A stretch of 64,000 nucleotides of DNA, taken from contig NZ_JAAGWD010000008.1 in assembly GCF_010686685.1 (NCBI RefSeq), positions 1 through 64,000 on the forward strand. Direction: 5' to 3'. This document shows positions 53,955-61,211 of this stretch, piece by piece. The position numbers and the translations under genes are program-made. Positions within the stretch are counted from its first letter, which is position 1, and each line of letters starts with the position of its first letter. This stretch comes from Pontibacter burrus. Its GTDB lineage: Bacteria; Bacteroidota; Bacteroidia; Cytophagales; Hymenobacteraceae. The notes beneath the pieces were generated by a model. It was not told where the DNA came from. It made no database searches and worked only from the letters and a program-made list of their open reading frames with translations.

Positions 53955-53957
53955 TTA
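53949..53957. repeat. Motif copy holding the stop codons of two convergent genes
   Basis: CTATAGTTA contains TAG (53952-53954), the stop of the L,D-transpeptidase gene, directly followed by TTA (53955-53957), which is TAA, the stop of the minus-strand glycosyltransferase gene. There is no spacer. Confidence 0.9.
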
Positions 53958-54560
53958 CTCTTCATCTGCTTTCCAGTCAAAATCCACGTCTTCCAGGTGA
54001 TCCACGTCTGACAGCTCTGGCAGTAGTTTGTGGGATAGATGAAGGCGTTCTACATCGTAAATAGTGGCGGGTAATACTTCCGATGTGCTCCACTGTTTGT
54101 CCCGGAAAAGCTCTGGGTAAAGTTTGTTCATGCCCAGCAGGTAATAGCCGCCATCCAGCGCCGGGCCTAACACTACTTCGTGGGTTCGCAGGGCATCAAA
54201 AGCCTGTTCTATAATTTCCTGGGTAAGCTGTTTGCAATCGCTGCCGATGATCACTACCGAACTATAGCCAGCGGCAAAAGCAGCCTCAAAAGCAGCCTGC
54301 ATCTTCTGGCCCAGGTCACCTTCCGATTGCAAGTGGTGTTGGTAGAGCTGTTTCGGCCACATACCGTCATCCACAATGTTATCAGCAAAGTATACGGCTT
54401 TATCTGCAGTTAACTTTTCGGTTATCTGGCGGGTATGCTGCAGCAGGTGGATGTAAATTTCAAGCGCTACTTCAGGGCCAACCGCTTCGGCGAGGCGGGT
54501 TTTAACTTTGCCCAGCTCCGGCGCTCGCACAAACAGCAACAACAGGTTTTTATGGTTCAT
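53955..54560 (-). CDS. TIGR04282-type glycosyltransferase (DUF2064)
   Basis: 201 residues. Signatures: VRAPELGKVKTRLAEAVG, VVIIGSDCKQLT and LGPALDGGYYLLGM. NCBI naming for this family is arsenosugar biosynthesis glycosyltransferase. Cytosolic GT-A fold. Its start overlaps the preceding rhodanese gene by 11 bp, so it is the last gene of the four-gene minus-strand cluster. Confidence 0.88.
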   Translation of the reverse strand: MNHKNLLLLFVRAPELGKVKTRLAEAVGPEVALEIYIHLLQHTRQITEKLTADKAVYFADNIVDDGMWPKQLYQHHLQSEGDLGQKMQAAFEAAFAAGYSSVVIIGSDCKQLTQEIIEQAFDALRTHEVVLGPALDGGYYLLGMNKLYPELFRDKQWSTSEVLPATIYDVERLHLSHKLLPELSDVDHLEDVDFDWKADEE

Positions 54561-55053
54561 ACACTTTCTCTCCTTCCGTTAGCCAGAATCCCCAGAAGCT
54601 GGAGTATGGATGTACGTGGTCTGTCTGGCCTTTGGCATCATACACAGGTAAGCCCTTGTTCATCCAGTTAAACAAACCGCCCTGCAGGTGTTGTACATCC
54701 GTATAGCCTAGTTCCTGCAGCTTCACGCCCACATTTCCGCTTCTGGCTCCAACCGCGCAGTAAAGCACCACCCTTGCATATTTGGGGATATCAGCTAGGT
54801 CTCCCATTTTGGCGGTGTTATAGTTCACAAACTGGGCTCCCTGCAAATGGCTTATCTGGTACTCTTCCGGGGTACGAATATCCAGCAACACATAGGGCTG
54901 CTCCAGGTCTTGCAATTCTTCTGGCGCTATAGTTGGCACTGCCTGGTTCGAGACCATGCCGGTGAGCAAACTATAGGTGAAATGTTTTCCGGTATCAGTA
55001 AAAAATATGGCAGCAGCTATAAGGGCTACTAAAATGAGTATGCGTTTTGTCAT
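54550..55053 (-). CDS. Membrane-anchored rhodanese-like sulfurtransferase
   Basis: 167 residues from the ATG at 55053 (MTKRILILVALIAAAIFF, signal/anchor helix); an earlier in-frame start overlaps the ArsS gene. The single rhodanese domain shows VLLDIRTPEEY and the active loop YCAVGARS with the catalytic Cys. Expected role: sulfur transfer or arsenic/thiol chemistry, here probably linked to the neighbouring radical SAM gene. Confidence 0.88.
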   Translation of the reverse strand: MTKRILILVALIAAAIFFTDTGKHFTYSLLTGMVSNQAVPTIAPEELQDLEQPYVLLDIRTPEEYQISHLQGAQFVNYNTAKMGDLADIPKYARVVLYCAVGARSGNVGVKLQELGYTDVQHLQGGLFNWMNKGLPVYDAKGQTDHVHPYSSFWGFWLTEGEKVYEP

Positions 55054-55067
55054 ATGGTAAATTCGCG

Positions 55068-56117
55068 TTAAGACACTGTCTGGCCGCCGCAACTCGAACC
55101 GGCTCCTGCCGTGCAACCATAGCAATGCTGGTTCAGCACAATACTGCGGTTATTCAGGACCTGTAGGTCAAAATCGCGGATGTGTTGCGGCGCAGTTGGT
55201 GCTACGCGAAGTTCAAGCATCTGGTTAAAGTCGCAGTCGTACAAAAAGCCATCCCACCCCACCGAAATGGTGTTGCGGCACATCACGTTGGCAGCTGCAG
55301 ACGGGTTAAAGGCATCCACCAGCTTCTGCATATAGCTCTCATAGTTACCACTTTGCAGCAAATATTCCAGGTAACGACTTATGGGCAGATTGGTAATGCA
55401 GAACAGGTTATTAAAATCAATCCCAAATCCGGCTTTCAAGCGGCGTTTAAATTCGGCTTCCAGAGTTTGCTGCGCTGCCGGCAAAAAAGCTCCGGATGGA
55501 TTATAGACCAGATCCAGCGTTAAACCTGATCCTTCACGTCCATAACCTACTTCATTCAGCATTTGCAGCGCTTTTACAGATTTCTCAAACACACCTTCGC
55601 CACGCTGCGCATCGGTACGGCTGGCAGCAAAATAAGGCAACGACGATACCACCTGTACCTTGAGCTGCTTGTAGAACTCCGGCAAATCGTGATATTTCGG
55701 GTTCGCCAAAATAATGGTCAGGTTGCAGCGAACTATAGTTTGCTTGCCCAGCTTCGAGAGCTCTTCCACAAACCATCGGAAATCCGGGTTCATTTCTGGT
55801 GCGCCACCGGTAATGTCAACTATAGTTAGCTCAGGGTTCCGAGCCAGCGCATCCAGGCACAGCTGCATGGTTTCTCGGGTCATAATCTCTCGGCGGTCCG
55901 GGCCGGCATCAACATGGCAGTGGCGGCAGGTCTGGTTGCACATTTTACCCACATTTACCTGCAGTATAGTTGCACCGGTAGGTTTGAGCGGCAATAGGTT
56001 GTGCTGCGCTAGTTTCTCAGCAAATGCCGGAAACTGTGCCCCCTGCTGCAGCACTGTCAGCTGAAAACCGGCGTCTGCCAGCTCGTGGTATTGTTTTTTA
56101 AGCGAAGTTACCGCCAT
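55068..56117 (-). CDS. arsS: ArsS-like radical SAM protein
   Basis: 349 residues. Radical SAM cluster CNQTCRHC (Cys60, Cys64, Cys67) binds the [4Fe-4S] cluster; GGAPEMNP and the C-terminal DUF3641-like part with YDCDFNQMLEL and HCYGCTAG-GSSCGG are typical of the arsenosugar biosynthesis ArsS family. Reported members attach the deoxyadenosyl group to a methylated arsenical. The gene follows the CMD gene after 2 bp. Confidence 0.88.
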   Translation of the reverse strand: MAVTSLKKQYHELADAGFQLTVLQQGAQFPAFAEKLAQHNLLPLKPTGATILQVNVGKMCNQTCRHCHVDAGPDRREIMTRETMQLCLDALARNPELTIVDITGGAPEMNPDFRWFVEELSKLGKQTIVRCNLTIILANPKYHDLPEFYKQLKVQVVSSLPYFAASRTDAQRGEGVFEKSVKALQMLNEVGYGREGSGLTLDLVYNPSGAFLPAAQQTLEAEFKRRLKAGFGIDFNNLFCITNLPISRYLEYLLQSGNYESYMQKLVDAFNPSAAANVMCRNTISVGWDGFLYDCDFNQMLELRVAPTAPQHIRDFDLQVLNNRSIVLNQHCYGCTAGAGSSCGGQTVS

Positions 56118-56119
56118 GC

Positions 56120-56455
56120 TTACATGGTAAGTTCTTTGATTTTGTTCATCATTTGTACGCCATGTACCAGCGCTGCGCCCCCTTTTATAGCTGCCGCCAC
56201 ATGCACGGCTTCCATCATCTGGTTCTCGTCAGCCCCTTTCTCCAGGCAATCCGAAGTATAGGCATCAATGCAATACGGGCACTGCACCGCGTGCGACACC
56301 GCCAGCGCTATCAGGGCTTTTTCGCGGGCAGTCAGGGCGCCTTCCTTAAACACTTCGCCGTAATAATCGAAAAACTTGTTGCCCAGTTCCGGCTGCAGCT
56401 CGGTTATGTTGCCAAACTTTTTCAGGTCGGCGGGGTTATAATATGTCTTTTCCAT
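56120..56455 (-). CDS. Carboxymuconolactone decarboxylase-like (peroxidase-like) protein
   Basis: 111 residues, the size of an AhpD-like single domain. HAVQCPYCIDAYTSDC carries the redox CxxC (Cys59, Cys62). In databases this group is named the arsenosugar biosynthesis-associated peroxidase-like protein. First gene of the four-gene cluster, separated by 2 bp from arsS. Confidence 0.88.
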   Translation of the reverse strand: MEKTYYNPADLKKFGNITELQPELGNKFFDYYGEVFKEGALTAREKALIALAVSHAVQCPYCIDAYTSDCLEKGADENQMMEAVHVAAAIKGGAALVHGVQMMNKIKELTM

Positions 56456-56605
56456 GAGTATAATTGCGTATGATTAGTAAATGCTGAAACGGTGCCTTTT
56501 GTTATAGCAACAGTAAAGCTACACCCGTAAGCCCGGAATGTAAACTATAAATACGAAAAGCAGTATGGCCGCGCGCCATATATTCAAGATAAAATACCTG
56601 ATCCT

Positions 56606-57997
56606 ATGGCCATCCAAACTATGAATCCGGCCACCAACGAGGTGGTTAAAACATTTAAACCGCATACTACCGAAGAAGTTAACCAGAAAATAGAAGCCGC
56701 TGATAAAGGCTTCCAGAAATGGCGGCAGACGTCGTTTGAAGAGCGTTCTAAACTGATGCAGAAATGCGCCGATATTCTGGACAACGATGCCGAAAAGTAT
56801 GGCCGCATTATCAGCCTGGAAATGGGAAAACCATTGAAGGATGGAATAGCTGAGGTAAGAAAATGTGCTACTGCCTGCCGCTATTATGCCGAAAATGCTG
56901 AGGATTTCTTGAAAGATGAGCTTGTAGAAACTAAAGCGGATAAGAGTTTAATTGCTTATCAGCCGCTGGGTGTCATCCTGGCTGTAATGCCCTGGAATTT
57001 CCCATTCTGGCAGGTTTTCCGGTTCCTGGCTCCTGCGCTGATGGCGGGCAATACCGGTTTGCTCAAACATGCATCTAATGTACCACAGTGTGCGCTGGCT
57101 ATAGAAGAGATTGTGCGCAAAGCTGGCTTCCCCGAAGATGTGTTTTATACTTTGCTCATCGGTTCAAAAGAAGTGGATGCAGTCATTCAGCACCCGGCCG
57201 TGAAAGCCGTAACCTTAACCGGAAGCGAAGGCGCCGGTGCACACGTAGCAGCCACAGCTGGCAAAGAGATCAAGAAAACAGTGCTGGAGTTGGGTGGCTC
57301 TGACCCGTTTATAGTGCTGGATGATGCCGACCTGGAGCTGGCTTCTGAGAATGCGATGAAATCGAGGATGGTGAATACAGGCCAAAGCTGTATTGCTGCC
57401 AAGCGCTTTATAGTTGTGGCAACTATAGCCGATGCTTTCCTGGAAAAGATGAAAAAGAAAATGGCAGCCCTAAAAACCGGAGACCCACTGAAAGACGACT
57501 GCGACTACGGCCCGATGGCTCGCCCTGACCTGGCAGAAGAGCTGGAAGAGCAGGTGAAAAAATCAGTTGAGAAAGGTGCTGTAATAGTGCTGGATGGTGG
57601 CCAGGAGAAAAAAGGAAGTGCTTATTTTAAGCCGATGATCCTGAAAAATGTAAAACCCGGCATGCCTGCTTACGAGGAAGAAATGTTTGGCCCGGTAGCC
57701 GCTTTTATAGTTGCCAAAGACGAACAGGACGCTATCCGCATCGCCAACGATTCCCGCTTCGGCCTGGCCGGCTCCGTCTGGACGCAAGACCAGGAACGTG
57801 GCCTAAAAGTAGCCCGGCAGGTTGAATCCGGCGCAGTGTTTGTAAATGCCATGGTAGCTTCCACCCCGGAAATGCCTTTCGGCGGCATCAAAAAATCGGG
57901 CTATGGCCGCGAGCTTTCCTACATCGGAATCCGCGAATTTGTAAACCAGAAAAGCATCTGGATCGGCCCTAGCCCTAGCAACAAGCAGGGAGACTAG
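56606..57997 (+). CDS. NAD(P)-dependent succinate-semialdehyde-type dehydrogenase
   Basis: 463 residues, typical of the family. Catalytic Cys262 (NTGQSCIAAKR), general base Glu228 (LELGGSDPF), and the conserved PWNFPFWQ and EEMFGPVA motifs. It oxidises an aldehyde to an acid; the closest named group is succinate-semialdehyde dehydrogenase. Substrate is inferred. Stop TAG is followed after 1 bp by the long inverted repeat. Confidence 0.92.
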   Translation: MAIQTMNPATNEVVKTFKPHTTEEVNQKIEAADKGFQKWRQTSFEERSKLMQKCADILDNDAEKYGRIISLEMGKPLKDGIAEVRKCATACRYYAENAEDFLKDELVETKADKSLIAYQPLGVILAVMPWNFPFWQVFRFLAPALMAGNTGLLKHASNVPQCALAIEEIVRKAGFPEDVFYTLLIGSKEVDAVIQHPAVKAVTLTGSEGAGAHVAATAGKEIKKTVLELGGSDPFIVLDDADLELASENAMKSRMVNTGQSCIAAKRFIVVATIADAFLEKMKKKMAALKTGDPLKDDCDYGPMARPDLAEELEEQVKKSVEKGAVIVLDGGQEKKGSAYFKPMILKNVKPGMPAYEEEMFGPVAAFIVAKDEQDAIRIANDSRFGLAGSVWTQDQERGLKVARQVESGAVFVNAMVASTPEMPFGGIKKSGYGRELSYIGIREFVNQKSIWIGPSPSNKQGD

Positions 57998-57998
57998 G

Positions 57999-58128
57999 AA
58001 GTTAGAAAGTTTGTAAGTTAGAAAGTTTAGAAGGTAGGGAATTAAATATCTTATTTGATTCTATGTTAATTTACATCAGTACTATATTTGTTGTATAACC
58101 ACTTTTTAACTTACAAACTTTCTAACTT
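57999..58128. repeat. 28-bp inverted repeat with 74-bp loop between convergent genes
   Basis: The left arm 57999-58026 and right arm 58101-58128 pair over 28 bp with one G-T mismatch; 19 bp at the outer end are perfect. The arms contain the unit GTTAGAAAGTTT twice (58001-58012 and 58017-58028). Left arm begins 1 bp after the dehydrogenase stop; right arm ends 5 bp before the YdcF stop. Confidence 0.85.
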
Positions 58129-58133
58129 ATACC

Positions 58134-58898
58134 TTAAAGGTATCCCATCAGCTTATAAATCATGTAACCCGCTATTTCGTGGATGAGCAGGTGCCAGTTG
58201 TTGAAGGCGGCAGCGCTTGGGATAATGGTTTCGTCAGGAGTCAGGTAGCGGGGACCGGAGTAGAAATCTGTGCTGTAAGGGTCTACGGAAATGCCTTGTT
58301 TGGCAAAGCAACCCAATGAGCGCCGCATATGAAAAGCCGAAGTCACCAGTAATTTCTTCTTCCATTCCGGATGCTGCTTTAACACTTGTGCAGAGTTCAC
58401 AGCATTCTCGTGGGTGTTACGGCTGTTGCTTTCGGTTATAATATCTTCTTCGGCTACGGCTGCCATCAACAGCAGCTTTTCTATTTGCTCTGCTTCCGGA
58501 ACAGCTGTCCCGATCACGCGCCCGTTACCCCCAGAAATCAGGAATTGCTTAACCTTGCCCATGCGGTATAGTTGCAGCGGGTGCAGAAAGCGGTCAGAGC
58601 CTTTATTGGTATGAATGCGGTCGTCAATATCTTCGCGGTAGCCGGTAACACCCGTTAAAATAATGGCTACATCATAGTCATCTACTTTGCTTACCGGAGT
58701 AGCAGCAATTTCCCAGGCCCGCCAGGCTTCGTTCTCTAAAAAAGGGTTCGAAAACACCAGCAAAATGCCCAACGCCAGCCACAGAAACAATTTTTTAAGC
58801 TTCGCTTTTTTAAGAAAGAGCGCTAGTGCAATAAACAGCAGCACCCACAAAAAAGGCATCAGCAGCAAGTGCAGCGTTTTGGAGAGGATAAAAAACAT
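58134..58898 (-). CDS. YdcF family (DUF218) membrane protein
   Basis: 254 residues. Two N-terminal transmembrane helices, then a DUF218 domain with DVAIILTGVTGYRED, FLISGGNGRV, ESNSRNTHENA and VTSAFHMRRS. Related to ElyC, which takes part in cell-envelope lipid-carrier metabolism. Periplasmic domain orientation is expected. Confidence 0.9.
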   Translation of the reverse strand: MFFILSKTLHLLLMPFLWVLLFIALALFLKKAKLKKLFLWLALGILLVFSNPFLENEAWRAWEIAATPVSKVDDYDVAIILTGVTGYREDIDDRIHTNKGSDRFLHPLQLYRMGKVKQFLISGGNGRVIGTAVPEAEQIEKLLLMAAVAEEDIITESNSRNTHENAVNSAQVLKQHPEWKKKLLVTSAFHMRRSLGCFAKQGISVDPYSTDFYSGPRYLTPDETIIPSAAAFNNWHLLIHEIAGYMIYKLMGYL

Positions 58899-58990
58899 AC
58901 GTAGCTAAAAGTAAGGCCTGCTGTGGCTTCGGAACTATAGTTTTGATGGCAAGATAGGAAACTATAGCAAAACCAGAAAACAGCTATAGT

Positions 58991-59212
58991 TTAGAAGAAC
59001 TTCCGGAACAGCCACATCAGCAGCGATAACAGAATACTGAGCAGCAACATGGTTGTGAAAGGCGCGAAGATCTTCACGTTCTTTTTCTCCACCCGCACAT
59101 CGCCGGGCAGGTTACCAAACCAGTTCAGCTTATCTCCGGCAAACCATACCAGCAGGCCTACCACCACCAGTATCACCCCAACTATAACTATATATTTCCC
59201 GATCGGCTGCAT
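58991..59212 (-). CDS. DUF2905 family small membrane protein
   Basis: 73 residues with two helices around GDKLNWFGNLPGDVRVE, the DUF2905 signature. Function unknown. Closely spaced (2 bp) from the upstream gene on the same strand. Confidence 0.88.
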   Translation of the reverse strand: MQPIGKYIVIVGVILVVVGLLVWFAGDKLNWFGNLPGDVRVEKKNVKIFAPFTTMLLLSILLSLLMWLFRKFF

Positions 59213-59214
59213 CT

Positions 59215-59823
59215 TTAAAAGCTTACTCTTGCGCCCAACGAAATGTTTACAATATCCCCGAATTTGATGGATTCATCATTAAACCAGGCTGTGGCTACCA
59301 GGTCGTAGGTACCCAATTCTCCGTAAAGACCGATCTTATCTATCAAACTGCTCTGCACGCCTTTGGTAACTGAGGCTCCTGCAAAACCCAGCACCCTGAC
59401 CTTAGGCGACCACCAGTAATAGTTTTTCGGGTATTCATCGCCCCACTTCAGCGGATACTTGTCGTCAAAATAATAGCTCAACCCTAATCCAACCTGAAAC
59501 GGAATTACTGTTATGTCGCGGCGGCGCTGTATTTTCCAGGGTTTGTAAGTGCCCTTCAACGTAAGCAGGTGCTCTGCTTCATCAGAATCAAACTTCGGCA
59601 CAAAACCATACAGCAGGTCAGCAGAAAGGCGTTCTTTGGCAAAATCATAACCGGGGCCAATGGCAAACATCCCCATATTACCGGCAAACTGCAGCGTGGC
59701 AGCATCAGGTATATACCAGCGTTTTTGCTTAGTGGTATCAGCCGGTTGAGTTTGAGCGTTCAGATTTTCCGAAAAAAGTATAGCTATAGTTAGCGCTATA
59801 CTTTTCAGTATGTAATTTCTCAT
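59215..59823 (-). CDS. Predicted outer-membrane protein
   Basis: 202 residues with signal peptide (about 1-23, NLNAQ). Repeated strand-like segments (GYDFAKERLSADLLYGFVPKF, FQVGLGLSYYF, LGARVSF) and an aromatic C-terminus fit a barrel. No family recognised. Its start overlaps the stop of the preceding phosphoesterase gene by 4 bp. Confidence 0.72.
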   Translation of the reverse strand: MRNYILKSIALTIAILFSENLNAQTQPADTTKQKRWYIPDAATLQFAGNMGMFAIGPGYDFAKERLSADLLYGFVPKFDSDEAEHLLTLKGTYKPWKIQRRRDITVIPFQVGLGLSYYFDDKYPLKWGDEYPKNYYWWSPKVRVLGFAGASVTKGVQSSLIDKIGLYGELGTYDLVATAWFNDESIKFGDIVNISLGARVSF

Positions 59824-60674
59824 TTAAACCCCAGCTCTCCTTCTATTTTCACCCGATCAAACGTCACACCAGTGTTGGTGGCGCGCATTATCACGTATTC
59901 CTTATCGGCAGCATCACCAATGTTCAGGTAGCGGGTACCGCCCTCCCGTAACTGGTAAGCATCAAAACTGTGTCCGTGGCCGTGTATGCTCATGCTCACT
60001 TTATATTTTTCCATCAGGTCGTGGTAACGCTGCAGCTTTTCAGGGCTGCCAAACGAGGCATCCGAAGCCGGAATATGCGACAGCACAAAAACCTGGTCGT
60101 ACTCATCGCGGTCCTGTAGCTCTCGGTCCAGCCAGTCCAGGTCAGGGGCTTCCCCTTTAAATTCCCAGCCGTTCGTGTTAATGAAGATAAACTTGGAATG
60201 CCCTGCTGTGAAACTGAAGTCGTAAGGGCCATACATCTCTTTGTAGAGCTGTTTGCCGTTGTTCACCGCGTCGTGGTTGCCGATAACCGTTACCTGCGGA
60301 ACCTTCAGTTTGCCTAATCGCTCGTTTATCAGCCTGAACTCTTTTAACAGGCCAAAATCAGTTATATCGCCGTTATGCAGCACAAACTGTACATCGTTCT
60401 GTTTATTCAGGTGCGCCACCATCGCTTCGGTATCTTTATAAAATCCCTGTGTATCCGAGATCAGGGCAAAGGTAATCTGCGAATTGCGCGGTATGTTCAG
60501 CTGCTGAATGCGTTCTATATTTTTCTGGTTTAGCTGACGTTCATCGTCTTTAAGCCTTATTTCGTAAGGGCTGTATTCAAATTTATCGCAGGCCGACAAT
60601 GCCCAAACCGACAAGGCCAGTGCTGCAAGCGTAATCTTTTTCAAGTAGTTATATTTTGTAGTAGTGCATTGCAT
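59820..60674 (-). CDS. Metallophosphoesterase lipoprotein
   Basis: 284 residues from the ATG at 60674 with lipobox LSAC. Calcineurin-like metal motifs: LISDTQG, HNGDITD, IGNHD, LSHIP and IHGHGHS. Cleaves phosphoesters, possibly of nucleotides or lipids, at the envelope. First gene of an operon with the barrel protein and perhaps DUF2905. Confidence 0.9.
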   Translation of the reverse strand: MQCTTTKYNYLKKITLAALALSVWALSACDKFEYSPYEIRLKDDERQLNQKNIERIQQLNIPRNSQITFALISDTQGFYKDTEAMVAHLNKQNDVQFVLHNGDITDFGLLKEFRLINERLGKLKVPQVTVIGNHDAVNNGKQLYKEMYGPYDFSFTAGHSKFIFINTNGWEFKGEAPDLDWLDRELQDRDEYDQVFVLSHIPASDASFGSPEKLQRYHDLMEKYKVSMSIHGHGHSFDAYQLREGGTRYLNIGDAADKEYVIMRATNTGVTFDRVKIEGELGFK

Positions 60675-60686
60675 ATGTAAGTACAT

Positions 60687-61211
60687 CTATATTAGTATAC
60701 CAACAGTGCAATTAATTGTTTAGCGCGTAGTAATATTTTTGAGCAAATAACTGCTCAGAGCAAGTACAATATTGTACAATTCGTGTTCCTTATTTCCCCA
60801 TAGGCAATCTGGTTTATAGTTTGTTTGCAGCGCCTGCATTGCTATTCAGTTATTTAAAACTATAGTTTAGCTTATCTGCACCATCCGGTTAAGCAGCAAA
60901 ACCGAAACTATAGTTTACCCTGAAGCTGTCTTCATAAAGTTCAAATTCGTGTGCTATATTTATGACTTGTAAACTATAGTTAGCTGTCAATAAGTTAGAG
61001 CAGCCACTGCCGCATATGTTACAATTAAAAAGAGTCGAAATTTTTATGTTGCGCCAAAAGCTATAGTTGAACCAGCTATAACGATACATAACACAGGCCT
61101 CCTGAACCCAGGCTTGTTTTAAAACGGGGCGCAAAGTTACAGAAAAGCTACGAACTAAGCTCCAAAAGCCTTAAATTTGAGTTCTGTTGATTCACTAAAC
61201 CCTACAAGAGC
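60687..61211. other. Gene-free stretch with dense motif copies
   Basis: About 525 bp before topB without a credible gene. Three exact AACTATAGTT (60858, 60906 and 60972) lie within 125 bp, plus AAGCTATAGTTG near 61060. An open frame on the minus strand (60889-61134) only reads NYS where the motif falls and is not supported. The end holds the topB start region. Confidence 0.65.

Larger units (their letters stand above)
2448..60981. repeat. Window-wide iterated palindrome AACTATAGTT
   Basis: Exact copies start at 2448, 4009, 4573, 5505, 5601, 9357, 11532, 11661, 17058, 17097, 18857, 23840, 25228, 29379, 33139, 34324, 35427, 40178, 41776, 48793, 49216, 50115, 53574, 55731, 55818, 58933, 60858, 60906 and 60972. 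The core CTATAG occurs about 130 times and half-sites AACTATA/TATAGTT are commoner. Assuming about 46% G+C, about 0.1 exact copies and about 18 cores would be expected. Counted by eye. Confidence 0.9.

Noticed and set aside
60889-61134. 81-residue open frame on the minus strand in the spacer before topB
   Set aside because: It reads NYS wherever the palindrome falls, has no family resemblance and lies in a repeat-rich spacer.
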